64,000 nt of DNA from an uncultured Eubacterium sp. (GCA_900551755.1 URXK01000001.1:248001-312000); one strand, 5' to 3'. Positions 41,981 through 51,457 are shown, counted from the stretch's first letter. Notes: generated by a model not told the origin, from the letters alone. Made by a program: numbers and translations.

Positions 41981-43363
41981 ATGGAAAAGACAATGGAAAA
42001 GGTTGTAGCATTAGCAAAGGCTAGAGGTTTTGTATATCCTGGCTCAGAAATTTACGGAGGACTTGCTAACTCTTGGGATTACGGTCCTTTAGGTGTAGAG
42101 CTTAAGAACAATGTTAAAAAAGCTTGGTGGAAGAAGTTTATACAGGAAAGTCCTTACAATGTAGGTGTTGACTGTGCTATTCTTATGAATCCAGAAGTAT
42201 GGGTTGCATCAGGTCACGTTGGTGGCTTCAATGACCCTCTTATGGATTGCAAGGATTGTAAGGAAAGATTTAGAGCAGACAATATTATTGAAGATTACAA
42301 CAAGGCTAACGGTATTGATGCTAATGCAGATGGTTGGACTAACGAGCAGATGATGGATTATATTAAGGAAAAGAATATTCCTTGTCCTAGCTGTGGTGCT
42401 CACAACTTTACTGATATTAGACAGTTTAACCTTATGTTTAAAACTCACGCTGGTGTTACTGAAGATGCTAAAAATGTTGTATATATGCGTCCAGAAACAG
42501 CACAGGGTATTTTTGTAAACTTTAAGAATGTTCAGAGAACAACTAGAAAGAAAATTCCTTTTGGTATTGGTCAGATTGGTAAGTCTTTTAGAAATGAAAT
42601 TACACCAGGTAACTTTATTTTTAGAACTAGAGAGTTTGAACAGATGGAACTTGAATTCTTCTGTAAGCCTGGTACTGAACTTGAGTGGTTTGCTTACTGG
42701 AAGAAGTTCTGTACTGATTGGTTATTAAGCCTTAATATTAAGGAATCTAGCATTGTTTTAAGAGACCACGAGGCTGCTGAACTTGCTCACTATAGTAATG
42801 CAACAACTGATATTGAGTATATGTTCCCATTTGGTAAGGGTGAGCTTTGGGGTATTGCATCAAGAACTGACTTTGACCTTAAGGCACACGCTACACATTC
42901 AGGTGAAGCTATGGACTACTTTGATGCAACTACTAATGAAAAGTATGTTCCATATTGTATTGAGCCATCACTTGGTGCTGATAGAGTTACACTTGCTTTC
43001 CTTTGTGAAGCCTATGATGAAGAAGAACTTGAAGGTGGCGATGTAAGAACTGTACTTCGTTTCCATCCAGCACTTGCACCATATAAGGCTGCTATTTTAC
43101 CATTATCTAAGAAACTTTCTGAAAAGGCAACAGAAGTTTATGCTATGCTTTCTAAGGAATTTCCTTGTGACTTTGATGATGCTCAGTCTATTGGTAAGAG
43201 ATACAGAAGACAAGACGAAATTGGTACTCCATTCTGTATTACTTACGACTTTGATACAGAAAATGACGGTTGCGTTACTGTAAGAGATAGAGATACAATG
43301 GAGCAGGAAAGAATTGCTATTGCTGATTTAAAGGATTACTTACTTAAGAAGATGGAATTCTAA
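41981..43363 (+). CDS. glyQS: Glycyl-tRNA synthetase (single-chain, alpha2 type)
   Basis: Class II synthetase of 460 residues. [14 protein letters not shown], a zinc-like insertion with CKDCKERF and CPSCG, motif 2 [11 protein letters not shown], and motif 3 with [12 protein letters not shown]. The C-terminal anticodon-binding domain begins near [12 protein letters not shown]. No T-box leader fits in the 44-base gap upstream. Confidence 0.96.
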   Translation: MEKTMEKVVALAKARGFVYPGSEIYGGLANSWDYGPLGVELKNNVKKAWWKKFIQESPYNVGVDCAILMNPEVWVASGHVGGFNDPLMDCKDCKERFRADNIIEDYNKANGIDANADGWTNEQMMDYIKEKNIPCPSCGAHNFTDIRQFNLMFKTHAGVTEDAKNVVYMRPETAQGIFVNFKNVQRTTRKKIPFGIGQIGKSFRNEITPGNFIFRTREFEQMELEFFCKPGTELEWFAYWKKFCTDWLLSLNIKESSIVLRDHEAAELAHYSNATTDIEYMFPFGKGELWGIASRTDFDLKAHATHSGEAMDYFDATTNEKYVPYCIEPSLGADRVTLAFLCEAYDEEELEGGDVRTVLRFHPALAPYKAAILPLSKKLSEKATEVYAMLSKEFPCDFDDAQSIGKRYRRQDEIGTPFCITYDFDTENDGCVTVRDRDTMEQERIAIADLKDYLLKKMEF

Positions 43364-43394
43364 TTAAGAATTATAAAATTTTGTGTTATATTTT

Positions 43395-43437
43395 ACAGAG
43401 GATATACATATATTAGTGTGTATCCTCTGTTTTTTTG
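43395..43437 (+). terminator. Terminator after glyQS
   Basis: 10-bp stem ACAGAGGATA/TATCCTCTGT, extended loop, T7. Confidence 0.88.
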
Positions 43438-43477
43438 ATATATTATGACATTTTGGCTAAAAAGTTTAAAATAAAAC

Positions 43478-43505
43478 TTGAAATTTTTGGTTTTTGTGCT
43501 ATAAT
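43478..43505 (+). promoter_or_regulatory. Promoter of ppdK
   Basis: TTGAAA (43478-43483), 16-base spacer, TATAAT (43500-43505). Confidence 0.6.
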
Positions 43506-43559
43506 AGATGTAAGATATAAAAAATAATTGTGCAAGATGTACAACTGGAGGCGATTGAA

Positions 43560-46190
43560 ATGGGCAAGAAATTTGTGTACTTATTTTCAGAGGGCAATGA
43601 AAATATGAAGGAGCTTTTAGGGGGCAAAGGTGCTAATTTAGCTCAAATGACTAGCTTAGGTATGCCTGTTCCACAAGGATTTACAATTACAACTGAGGCT
43701 TGTATTCAGTATTATGAGGATAATGAAACAATTAATGATGAAATTCAGGCTCAAATTATGGAATACATAAGCAAAATGGAGGAAATCACTGGCAAAAAGT
43801 TTGGTGACCTTGAAAATCCTCTTTTAGTTTCTGTTCGTTCTGGTGCAAGAGCATCTATGCCAGGTATGATGGATACTATTCTTAACCTTGGTCTTAATGA
43901 TGAGGTTGTTGTAGCTTTTGCTAAAAAGACAGGAAATCCTAGATTTGCTTATGACTCTTACAGAAGATTTATACAGATGTATTCTGATGTTGTTATGGAA
44001 GTTGGCAAAAAATATTTTGAACAGCTTATTGACGATATGAAGGAAAAGAAGGGTGTTAAACTTGATACAGAGCTTGATGCCGATGATTTAAAGACACTTG
44101 CTGAACAGTTTAAAGTAGAGTATAAGGCTAAAATTGGTGAAGACTTCCCAACTGACCCTAAGGAACAGTTAATGGGTGCTATTAAGGCTGTGTTCCGTTC
44201 TTGGAACAATCCTAGAGCTATATATTACAGAAGAATGAATGATATTCCAGGCTCTTGGGGTACTGCTGTTAATGTTCAGTCTATGGTATTTGGTAATATG
44301 GGTCAAACTTCTGGTACTGGTGTTGCCTTTACTAGAAATCCTGCAACTGGTGAAAGTAAACTTTATGGCGAATTCCTTATGAATGCTCAGGGCGAAGATG
44401 TTGTTGCTGGTGTTAGAACTCCTCAACCAATTGCTCAGCTTAAAGAAGTTATGCCTGAGGCTTATGAACAGTTTGTTGATATTTGTAAAAAACTTGAAAG
44501 CCATTATAGAGATATGCAGGATATGGAGTTTACTATTGAAGATAAGCATCTTTATATGCTCCAGACTAGAAATGGTAAGAGAACTGCCGCCGCAGCTTTA
44601 AAGATTGCTTGTGACCTTGTTGATGAGGGTATGATTACTCCACAAGAGGCAGTTTGTATGATAGACCCTAAACAGCTTGATGCTTTACTTCACCCTCAGT
44701 TTGATACAGAGGCATTAAAGGCTGCTACTCCAGTTGCATCTGCTCTTGCTGCATCACCTGGTGCTGCTTGTGGTAGAATTGTATTTACAGCTGATGATGC
44801 TGTAGCTTGGGCTAAGTCTGGTGAAAAGGTTGTTCTTGTTAGACTTGAAACTTCTCCAGAAGATATTGAAGGTATGAATTATGCTCAGGGTGTACTTACT
44901 GTAAGAGGTGGTATGACTTCTCACGCAGCCGTTGTTGCAAGAGGTATGGGTACTTGTTGTGTATCTGGCTGTGGTGTAATTAAAATGGACGAGGCTAATA
45001 AGAAGTTTGAACTTGCTGGCAAGGTTTATCACGAAGGCGATTGGATTTCATTAGATGGTTCTACAGGTAATATTTATGGTGAAGCTATTGCTACAGTTCC
45101 AGCATCTATTAGTGGTGAATTTGGTAGAATTATGGACTGGGCTGATGAATTTAGAGTAATGCAGGTTAGAACAAATGCTGATACTCCTAGAGATGCTAAG
45201 CAGGCTGTTGAATTTGGTGCAGAGGGTATTGGCCTTTGTAGAACAGAGCATATGTTCTTTGACCCAGATAGAATTTCAGCTATAAGAGAGATGATTTGTT
45301 CAGATACAGTTGAGGAAAGAGAAATTGCTCTTGATAAACTTGAACCAATGCAGCAGAGTGATTTTGAAAAACTCTATGAAACTATGGAAGGTAAGCACGT
45401 TAATATTAGATTCCTTGACCCACCTTTACACGAGTTTGTTCCTACTGAAGAAGCAGATATTGAACTTCTTGCTAAGACACAGGGTAAGAGTGTACAGGAT
45501 ATTAAAAATATTATAGCATCACTTCACGAATTTAACCCAATGATGGGTCATAGAGGTTGTCGTCTTGCTGTTACTTATCCTGAAATTGCTAAAATGCAGA
45601 CAACAGCAGTTATTAAGGCTGCTATTAATGTAAGTAAGGTTCATCCAGAATGGAATATTGTTCCAGAAATTATGATTCCTTTAGTTGGTGAAGTTAAGGA
45701 ACTTGCTTATGTTAAGAGTGTTGTTACTAAGACAGCCGACGCTATTATTAAGGAAGCTGGTGTTGACTTAAAGTATAAGGTTGGTACTATGATTGAAATT
45801 CCTAGAGCTGCCCTTACTGCTGATTTAATTGCTAAAGAGGCTGAATTCTTCTCATTTGGTACTAATGACCTTACACAGATGACATTTGGTTTCTCAAGAG
45901 ATGATGCAGGCAAATTCCTTGATTCTTATTATGAAAAGAAAATTTATGAGTCTGACCCATTTGCTAAACTTGACCAGACAGGTGTTGGTAAGTTAGTTAA
46001 GATGGCTGCAGAATTAGGTAAGTCTACTAGACCTGATATTGTATTAGGTATTTGTGGTGAACACGGTGGTGACCCATCTTCTGTTGAGTTCTGCCATAGA
46101 GTTGGTCTTACTTATGTAAGTTGTTCTCCTTATAGAGTACCTATTGCTAGACTTGCAGCTGCACAGGCTCAAATTAAATATCCAAGATAA
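43560..46190 (+). CDS. ppdK: Pyruvate, phosphate dikinase
   Basis: Interconverts pyruvate + ATP + Pi and PEP + AMP + PPi; in anaerobes often used glycolytically or for gluconeogenesis. ATP-grasp domain (LLGGKGANLAQM, SVRSGARASMPGMMDT), phosphohistidine domain with GGMTSHAAVVARGMG, and PEP/pyruvate-binding barrel with GIGLCRTEHMFF, FGTNDLTQMTFGFSRDD and GICGEHGG. ATG 43560 follows GGAGG at eight bases, excluding the 10-residue extension. 876 residues. No PPDK regulatory protein gene is in the window. Confidence 0.96.
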   Translation: MGKKFVYLFSEGNENMKELLGGKGANLAQMTSLGMPVPQGFTITTEACIQYYEDNETINDEIQAQIMEYISKMEEITGKKFGDLENPLLVSVRSGARASMPGMMDTILNLGLNDEVVVAFAKKTGNPRFAYDSYRRFIQMYSDVVMEVGKKYFEQLIDDMKEKKGVKLDTELDADDLKTLAEQFKVEYKAKIGEDFPTDPKEQLMGAIKAVFRSWNNPRAIYYRRMNDIPGSWGTAVNVQSMVFGNMGQTSGTGVAFTRNPATGESKLYGEFLMNAQGEDVVAGVRTPQPIAQLKEVMPEAYEQFVDICKKLESHYRDMQDMEFTIEDKHLYMLQTRNGKRTAAAALKIACDLVDEGMITPQEAVCMIDPKQLDALLHPQFDTEALKAATPVASALAASPGAACGRIVFTADDAVAWAKSGEKVVLVRLETSPEDIEGMNYAQGVLTVRGGMTSHAAVVARGMGTCCVSGCGVIKMDEANKKFELAGKVYHEGDWISLDGSTGNIYGEAIATVPASISGEFGRIMDWADEFRVMQVRTNADTPRDAKQAVEFGAEGIGLCRTEHMFFDPDRISAIREMICSDTVEEREIALDKLEPMQQSDFEKLYETMEGKHVNIRFLDPPLHEFVPTEEADIELLAKTQGKSVQDIKNIIASLHEFNPMMGHRGCRLAVTYPEIAKMQTTAVIKAAINVSKVHPEWNIVPEIMIPLVGEVKELAYVKSVVTKTADAIIKEAGVDLKYKVGTMIEIPRAALTADLIAKEAEFFSFGTNDLTQMTFGFSRDDAGKFLDSYYEKKIYESDPFAKLDQTGVGKLVKMAAELGKSTRPDIVLGICGEHGGDPSSVEFCHRVGLTYVSCSPYRVPIARLAAAQAQIKYPR

Positions 46191-46200
46191 ATAAAAATTA

Positions 46201-46226
46201 TGGCTGTTACATATAAGTAACAGCCT
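46201..46226 (+). terminator. Hairpin between ppdK and rubrerythrin gene
   Basis: Perfect 9-bp stem GGCTGTTAC/GTAACAGCC with a 6-base loop. The exit is TAATTAAAGG, not a U-run, so it may be a weak terminator or attenuator upstream of rbr. Confidence 0.5.
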
Positions 46227-46245
46227 AATTAAAGGAGGTATTTTT

Positions 46246-46785
46246 ATGGATTTAAAGGGAACTAAAACTGAAGCTAATTTAAAGACTGCCTTTGCAGGTG
46301 AATCTGAGGCAAGAAATAAGTATACATATTATGCAAGCAAGGCAAGAAAAGATGGTTATCAGCAGATAGCAGATATTTTTGAAGAAACTGCAGCTAATGA
46401 AAAGGAACACGCAAAAATTTGGTTTAAACTTTTACACGATGGTAGTGTTCCTGATACAATAACTAATTTAAAAGATGCTGCAGCAGGCGAAAACTACGAA
46501 TGGACTGATATGTACAAGACTTTTGCTGAAGAAGCTCGAGCAGAGGGGTTTGATAAAATAGCTGCTCTTTTTGAAGGTGTTGCTGCTATTGAGAGAGAAC
46601 ACGAAGAAAGATATAAAAGACTTTTGAGTAATATTGAAAATGGTCTTGTGTTCTCAAGAGATGGTGATATGATTTGGCAGTGTGCAAATTGTGGTCATAT
46701 TGTTATTGGTCAAAAAGCTCCTGAAGTATGTCCAATTTGTAATCATCCTAAGAGTTATTTCCAGATTAAAGCAGAAAATTATTAA
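46246..46785 (+). CDS. rbr: Rubrerythrin
   Basis: Non-haem diiron peroxidase protecting anaerobes from H2O2. Residues about 1-140 are a ferritin-like four-helix bundle with diiron ligands in [28 protein letters not shown] and [14 protein letters not shown]. The C-terminal rubredoxin domain has WQCANCGH and [11 protein letters not shown]. 179 residues. Strong AAAGGAGGT site. Confidence 0.95.
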   Translation: MDLKGTKTEANLKTAFAGESEARNKYTYYASKARKDGYQQIADIFEETAANEKEHAKIWFKLLHDGSVPDTITNLKDAAAGENYEWTDMYKTFAEEARAEGFDKIAALFEGVAAIEREHEERYKRLLSNIENGLVFSRDGDMIWQCANCGHIVIGQKAPEVCPICNHPKSYFQIKAENY

Positions 46786-46791
46786 TTTTGT

Positions 46792-46826
46792 TACCCTTAT
46801 GGCATTTGTCATAAGGGTATTTTTTA
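46792..46826 (+). terminator. Terminator after rubrerythrin gene
   Basis: 10-bp stem TACCCTTATG/CATAAGGGTA, 8-base loop, T6. Confidence 0.88.
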
Positions 46827-46831
46827 TATAT

Positions 46832-46867
46832 AATTGTAAACCTATAAATAATATATGGTTGACAATT
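46832..46867. promoter_or_regulatory. BirA operator upstream of bioB
   Basis: AATTGTAAACC (46832-46842) and GGTTGACAATT (46857-46867) form an inverted repeat (one mismatch) separated by 14 bases. This matches the Gram-positive BirA site TTGTnAACC-N14/15-GGTTnACAA. The right arm contains the -35 hexamer, as expected for repression by BirA-biotinyl-AMP. Confidence 0.88.
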
Positions 46868-46887
46868 ATATATAAAGGTGCTATTAT
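46859..46887 (+). promoter_or_regulatory. bioB-bioY promoter
   Basis: TTGACA (46859-46864), 17-base spacer, TATTAT (46882-46887), embedded in the BirA operator. Confidence 0.75.
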
Positions 46888-46911
46888 ATTAACTAGTTTG
46901 GAGGTGTTAGT

Positions 46912-47886
46912 TTGTTAAATCAAGTAACTGAAAAAATATTAAAAGGTAAAAAAATAACAAAAACAGAGGCTTTAACTATAATTAAATGTAATGTAACAGA
47001 TTTATGCTTAAGTGCAGACAAAATCAAACAAAAATTTTGTGGCAACAAAATTGACTTGTGTTCTATCATAAGTGGTAGAGGTGGTAATTGTAGTGAAAAT
47101 TGCAAATTTTGTGCACAATCTAAGTATCATAGTACAGGGGCAGAATGTTATAGTTTTTTAGATGAAGATGTTATTGTTGAGGATTGCAAAAAACATAGAG
47201 ATGCAGGTATACATAGATATTCTATTGTAACAGCAGGAAGAGCTTTAGGTGGTACAGATTTCAAAAAGGCTGTATCAGCTTATAGCAAAATGCACAGCCA
47301 ATGTAATAACATAAGCCTTTGTGCATCACACGGACTTTTAAGTTACGAACAGTTTAAAGAGCTTAAAAATAGTGGAGTTAATAGATACCATTGTAATATA
47401 GAAACATCTGAAAGCTATTTTAAAAATATTTGTACAACACATAGCTTTAAAGATAAAATTGATACTATAAACAGTGCTAAAAAGGCAGGACTTGAAATTT
47501 GCTCTGGTGGTATAATCGGTATGGGAGAAACAATGGAGGATAGAATTGATATGGCATTTACATTAGCTGAACTAAATGTAAATTCTATACCTATTAATGT
47601 TTTAAATCCAATTAAAAATACTCCTCTTGAAAATGAAAAACCTTTAAGTGAAGAAGAAATTTTAAAGACTATTGCTATTTTTAGATTTATTAACCCTAAG
47701 GCTGATATAAGAATGGCTGCTGGTAGAAATAAATTAAAAAATAATGGTATTGATGCTTTTAAATCTGGAGCAAATTCAACTATTACTGGTGATTTTTTGA
47801 CTACTACTGGTAGTACAATAAAAATGGATAAAGATATGTTTGTTAATAATGGTTTTGATATTTCTACAATTAAGGAGGATAATTAA
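46912..47886 (+). CDS. bioB: Biotin synthase
   Basis: Radical-SAM enzyme inserting sulfur into dethiobiotin. GNCSENCKFCAQS carries the CxxxCxxC cluster, with further family blocks YHCNIETSESYF, ICSGGIIGMGET and RMAAGRNKL. A TTG start at 46912 follows GGAGGTG; there is no nearby ATG. 324 residues. It forms an operon with bioY, which starts at the base after its stop. No bioA, bioD or bioF is in the window. Confidence 0.95.
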   Translation: MLNQVTEKILKGKKITKTEALTIIKCNVTDLCLSADKIKQKFCGNKIDLCSIISGRGGNCSENCKFCAQSKYHSTGAECYSFLDEDVIVEDCKKHRDAGIHRYSIVTAGRALGGTDFKKAVSAYSKMHSQCNNISLCASHGLLSYEQFKELKNSGVNRYHCNIETSESYFKNICTTHSFKDKIDTINSAKKAGLEICSGGIIGMGETMEDRIDMAFTLAELNVNSIPINVLNPIKNTPLENEKPLSEEEILKTIAIFRFINPKADIRMAAGRNKLKNNGIDAFKSGANSTITGDFLTTTGSTIKMDKDMFVNNGFDISTIKEDN

Positions 47887-48405
47887 ATGAATATTAAAAA
47901 TATGACATATACAGCTTTGATGGCCGCTGTAATATGTATTCTTGCACCTTTGTCAATACAGATTGGACCTATACCTATTTCTTTTACTAATTTGGCTTTA
48001 TATTTTGCAGTTTATGTGATTGGTACAAAGCGTGCTACTTATAGCTACACAATTTATTACCTTTTGGGATTGGTTGGTTTACCTGTGTTTTCTGGTTTTA
48101 CTGGTGGAATTGGTAAAGCTGTTGGACCTACTGGTGGTTGTCTTATTGGATTTTTCTTTATGACTATTATAAGTGGTATTTTTGTTAGTAAATTTAAAGA
48201 TAACAAAATTATGCAAATGATTGGTATGATTATTGGTACTATTGTTGTTTATACACTTGCTGTTCTTTGGTTCTGCTTTGTTATGAAAACATCTCTTTTA
48301 GAAGGCTTTATGGCTTGCGTTGCACCATTTATTGTTATTGACTTAATTAAAATGATTTTAGCTATGTATGTTGGTACTGCTATTAGAAAAAGATTGAATG
48401 TGTAA
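47887..48405 (+). CDS. bioY: Biotin transporter substrate-binding subunit BioY
   Basis: 172-residue ECF-type S component with six predicted helices. Family blocks: LAPLSIQIGPIPISFTNLAL, GLPVFSGFTGGIGKAVGPTGG. Imports biotin, possibly dethiobiotin, with the shared EcfA/T module, which is not encoded here. Same transcript as bioB. Confidence 0.93.
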   Translation: MNIKNMTYTALMAAVICILAPLSIQIGPIPISFTNLALYFAVYVIGTKRATYSYTIYYLLGLVGLPVFSGFTGGIGKAVGPTGGCLIGFFFMTIISGIFVSKFKDNKIMQMIGMIIGTIVVYTLAVLWFCFVMKTSLLEGFMACVAPFIVIDLIKMILAMYVGTAIRKRLNV

Positions 48406-48410
48406 AATAA

Positions 48411-48533
48411 GAAAACCCCTCAGGCACTGCGTGCCAGCTCCCCTACAAGCAAGCCGTACTTTTATATATTAATAATATGTAGGTTAATACCATTTACCTT
48501 CCCTCATAGGGAAGGTTGACGGAAGGGTTTCCA
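48411..48533. repeat. Interspersed palindromic repeat element (copy 1)
   Basis: Starts GAAAACCCCT and ends AAGGGTTTCC, imperfect terminal inverted repeats. It contains a GGCACTGCGTGCC hairpin and the block TACCTTCCCTCATAGGGAAGG followed by GACGGAAGGGTTTCC. The latter block recurs at about 52499-52550 and 52657-52711; this copy lacks ~13 internal bases. Confidence 0.8.
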
Positions 48534-48549
48534 ATTCTTAATTATTTTA

Positions 48550-48577
48550 AAAGGTGTGTCATTTTAGACACACCTTT
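48550..48577 (-). terminator. Terminator of the MetE-like gene
   Basis: 11-bp stem AAAGGTGTGTC/GACACACCTTT, 6-base loop, T-rich minus-strand exit. Confidence 0.78.
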
Positions 48578-48581
48578 GTTA

Positions 48582-49694
48582 TTATTTCCAAACTTCTTCT
48601 GCAATTTCCTTAACAAGAGCTAACTTTGCCCATTGTTCTTCTTCTGTAAGTTTGTTGCCAATTTCACAAGAAGCAAATCCACACTGAGGACTTAAGTAAA
48701 GTCTATCAAGAGGAATGTATTTTGTTGCTTCCTTAATTCTATTTATAATAGTTTCCTTATCTTCGAGTTTAGGAGATTTTGATGTAATAAGACCAAGAAC
48801 AACTTTTTTGTTACCTGACACATATTTTAAAGGTTCAAAACCACCAGAACGCTCATCATCAAATTCAAGATAGTAAGCATCTACATTTTCTCTGCCAAAA
48901 AGTGGTTCAGCAATTACATCATAAGCACCACTTGAAAAATATGCTGAATGATAGTTTCCTCTACAAATATGAGTATTAATAACAAGGTCAGCAGGCTTAT
49001 CTTCAATAGCAAGATTGTTTACTTTCAAAAGCTTTTCTGTAATTTCTTCGAGGTTTGCATCTTTGCCGTATCTTTCAACACTACCTTCAGCTACAAGTAC
49101 ACCCCAAGTACAGTCGTCAAGCTGAATATTACGACAACCAGCATCATATAAGTCTTTGATTACTTTTTTATAACCATTAGCTATATCCTTTATAAGTTCT
49201 TCATCAGTAGGATAGAATTTTCTAGTTGTTTCAATATTTGCAGGAATAATCATCTGTTGGAAAAACTGTGCAGGTGCAGGTATAGTCTGCTTTGCAACTG
49301 TGTTTTCGTCTTCAAGAGCTTTTACAAACTTGAAGTGGTCAACAAATGGGTGATTATCTGCTTCAATTTTGCCTGTCAACCAAGTATCATCAATAAGAGC
49401 AGGTTCGCCGTGGAATAAAACACCTTTTTCTGTTTTTTTGTGAGCTACACCCTTAAAGCCCCACATAAAGTCAAGGTGCCAAGTTGCTCGTCTAAACTCA
49501 CCGTCAGTAATAACCTTATAACCAGCTTTTTTCTGCTTTTCAACAAGGTCAATAATAAGTTCGTCCTCAATTTTTGTTAATTCATCTTTTGTTATTTTAC
49601 CAGTTTCAAAATCTTTTCTAGCTTCTTTAAGTTTTTCTGGTCTTAAGAAACTACCAACATAATCATATCTAAATGGTGTATTTTGTTTACTCAT
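48582..49694 (-). CDS. Cobalamin-independent methionine synthase family protein (YxjG/YxjH type)
   Basis: 370 residues, corresponding to the C-terminal catalytic half of MetE only. YVGSFLRPEKL, ITDGEFRRATWHLDF, NIQLDDCTWG, the zinc His/Cys region NTHICRGNYHS and C-terminal LSPQCGFAS support the TIM-barrel zinc methyltransferase fold. Likely transfers a methyl group to homocysteine or a related thiol; the methyl donor for these short forms is uncertain. Its promoter overlaps a 14-bp palindrome. Confidence 0.88.
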   Translation of the reverse strand: MSKQNTPFRYDYVGSFLRPEKLKEARKDFETGKITKDELTKIEDELIIDLVEKQKKAGYKVITDGEFRRATWHLDFMWGFKGVAHKKTEKGVLFHGEPALIDDTWLTGKIEADNHPFVDHFKFVKALEDENTVAKQTIPAPAQFFQQMIIPANIETTRKFYPTDEELIKDIANGYKKVIKDLYDAGCRNIQLDDCTWGVLVAEGSVERYGKDANLEEITEKLLKVNNLAIEDKPADLVINTHICRGNYHSAYFSSGAYDVIAEPLFGRENVDAYYLEFDDERSGGFEPLKYVSGNKKVVLGLITSKSPKLEDKETIINRIKEATKYIPLDRLYLSPQCGFASCEIGNKLTEEEQWAKLALVKEIAEEVWK

Positions 49695-49720
49695 TTTTTG
49701 TCCTCCAATGTTTTTTCTAA

Positions 49721-49750
49721 ATTATAGCATACAGATTTTTACTAGTAAAA
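49721..49750 (-). promoter_or_regulatory. Promoter with 14-bp palindrome over the -35 (MetE-like gene)
   Basis: Minus strand TTTACT (49744-49749), 17-base spacer, TATAAT (49721-49726). The perfect palindrome TTTTACTAGTAAAA (49737-49750) covers the -35 and looks like a repressor site. Confidence 0.6.
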
Positions 49751-49757
49751 TACATAA

Positions 49758-49802
49758 AAAAATAGGTTTGATATAGCCTTAAACTATAGCAAACCTATTT
49801 TA
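49758..49802 (-). terminator. Terminator of the Crp-EamA transcript
   Basis: Two-part stem: AAATAGGTTTG/CAAACCTATTT (11 bp) and an inner TATAG/CTATA, with a T-rich minus-strand exit. It lies about 110 bases beyond the EamA stop; the intervening 49803-49910 is AT-rich with no feature seen. Confidence 0.75.
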
Positions 49803-49910
49803 GCATTATTTAATTGTTTTTCTTTTAATAGTATAATTAAAAATATATAAGTCGTTAAAACTTCTTATAAACTTCTTTTTTCTTAATAAAAACACCACTA
49901 ATTTAAAAAA

Positions 49911-50792
49911 TTATTTACTTTTTCTTTGAGATATAACAAGTCCTAAAAGAGTAAAAACAGTACCAATAACAGCAAGTGAAGTAAATCTTTCATCTAGTAT
50001 AATAAAGGCAGTAACAATAGTAACAACAGGCTGAATATAAATGTATATACAAGTTTTAACAGCTCCTAATATTTTGACAGCATAGTTCCAAGTTACAAAA
50101 CATATACCAGATGCTAAAAAGCCTAAAAATAAAATATTGCCTAAATAGATTTTGTTGCTAAATTGACTTAAATCAAAGTTAAAGTGAAAAACAGGCAACA
50201 ATGGCAACATAAAAACAAGAGCGTACAAAAATATTCGTCTAGTTACTTGAACTGTGTTGTATCCGTAAGAGCTTATTTTTTTTGTAATTACTGAATAAAA
50301 TGACCAAACTATGGCTGATAGTAGGGCAAGTATGTCACCTGTTGGATTTAGTTTTACATCGTTTCCATTAAAGCTAATCAAAAATATACCAACTATAGCT
50401 AAAATAAAACCAATAAAAAAGTTTGATTTTAACTTATCACTTTCTTTCAAAAATATACGAGATATTATTCCAGTAAAAAATGGTACAGTTGAAACAATAA
50501 CAGCAACATTTGATGCCATTGTGTATGTAAGAGCAATATTTTCTAGTAGATAGTATAATGTAACGCCACTAATTCCTGCCCCTATAAACAATAACTCTCT
50601 TTTTTTCTCTTTGATGGGTAAAAAGTGAGGATAAAGTATAAACAGTAAAATGAGAGCTATTACAAATCTGTAGAATAAAATTTCTACTGGCTTAAATACA
50701 TCTAAAAGTATTTTAGTAGATATAAAAGTTGTTCCCCACACTACAACAGTAAATAATGCTGTAATGTGGCCTATAGTATTTTTAGTATTCAT
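49911..50792 (-). CDS. EamA-family (DMT) transporter
   Basis: 293 residues with about ten transmembrane helices in two EamA repeats. Examples: HITALFTVVVWGTTFISTKILL in the first, and DILALLSAIVWSFYSVITKKI in the second. The family exports or imports small metabolites; the substrate cannot be predicted. It lies nine bases after the Crp/Fnr-type gene, forming a regulator-transporter pair. Confidence 0.88.
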   Translation of the reverse strand: MNTKNTIGHITALFTVVVWGTTFISTKILLDVFKPVEILFYRFVIALILLFILYPHFLPIKEKKRELLFIGAGISGVTLYYLLENIALTYTMASNVAVIVSTVPFFTGIISRIFLKESDKLKSNFFIGFILAIVGIFLISFNGNDVKLNPTGDILALLSAIVWSFYSVITKKISSYGYNTVQVTRRIFLYALVFMLPLLPVFHFNFDLSQFSNKIYLGNILFLGFLASGICFVTWNYAVKILGAVKTCIYIYIQPVVTIVTAFIILDERFTSLAVIGTVFTLLGLVISQRKSK

Positions 50793-50801
50793 ATTTTCAC
50801 C

Positions 50802-51428
50802 TTAATTTAGTTTAAAATGGTTTTTATTGAAATCAATTATTCCGTCAGCTCGCATTGAACTAATTTCTTTTGACAATGCACTTCTGTCTACTGATAGATA
50901 GTCAGCTAGTTGTTGTCTGTTAAAAGGAATATCAAATTCGCTATTTTTAGCTTTTTGTGATTGTTGTGAAAGGTAAGTCATAACTTTGTTTCGTATAGTT
51001 CTTTGTGACATAGCCTCTAACTTATTTGTAAGCATAAAATTTTTGTTAGCCAAAACAAAAAGAAGGTTTTTAATTAATCCCATATTAATTATACTATCAA
51101 TATCAATTTCCAGTATTGTACTATTTTTTATGGCTTCAACACTAACTTGTATTGGTATATTTTTAAGGCAAGCATAGGTTTCACCAAACAATTCGCCAAC
51201 ACCTATTTCTGTTAGTATACTTGTGTTGCCCCAATAATCTTCCTTTATAATGTGAACCTTTCCTTCAACTACAACATTGAGGCAAGGCATACTATCACCA
51301 CGATGATAAATATAATTTCCTTTTTCATAAGTTTTTTCTTTTATATTTAAAGATTTAATTATTTCATCAGCATTAGCTATTCCATTAAATAATTGAGATT
51401 TTTTTAAAATTTCAGCATATTTTTTCAT
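50802..51428 (-). CDS. Crp/Fnr-family transcriptional regulator
   Basis: 208 residues: an N-terminal cyclic-nucleotide-binding-like beta-barrel (YEKGNYIYHRGDSMPCLNVV, IGVGELFGETYACL) and a C-terminal winged helix (FNRQQLADYLSVDRSALSKEI). No four-Cys FNR cluster motif is evident, so ligand and signal are unknown. ATG 51428 with AAGGTG upstream is chosen over the 9-residue extension. Divergent from the ferredoxin-like gene across a short gap containing a dyad operator. Confidence 0.9.
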   Translation of the reverse strand: MKKYAEILKKSQLFNGIANADEIIKSLNIKEKTYEKGNYIYHRGDSMPCLNVVVEGKVHIIKEDYWGNTSILTEIGVGELFGETYACLKNIPIQVSVEAIKNSTILEIDIDSIINMGLIKNLLFVLANKNFMLTNKLEAMSQRTIRNKVMTYLSQQSQKAKNSEFDIPFNRQQLADYLSVDRSALSKEISSMRADGIIDFNKNHFKLN

Positions 51429-51441
51429 ATTAATCACCTTT

Positions 51442-51457
51442 TGTTGCAAATACAACA
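51442..51457. promoter_or_regulatory. Candidate Crp/Fnr-type operator
   Basis: TGTTG-N6-CAACA dyad. Its centre lies about 41 bases before the start site implied by TATAAT at 51479-51484 on the plus strand, the classic class II activator position. On the minus strand it falls just downstream of the likely start of the regulator's own transcript. Confidence 0.5.

Noticed and set aside
44169..44549. 126-codon antisense ORF inside ppdK (and similar long antisense ORFs in groEL, feoB and leuS)
   Set aside because: Shadow frames created by codon bias in the real genes; no ribosome binding site or recognisable domain.
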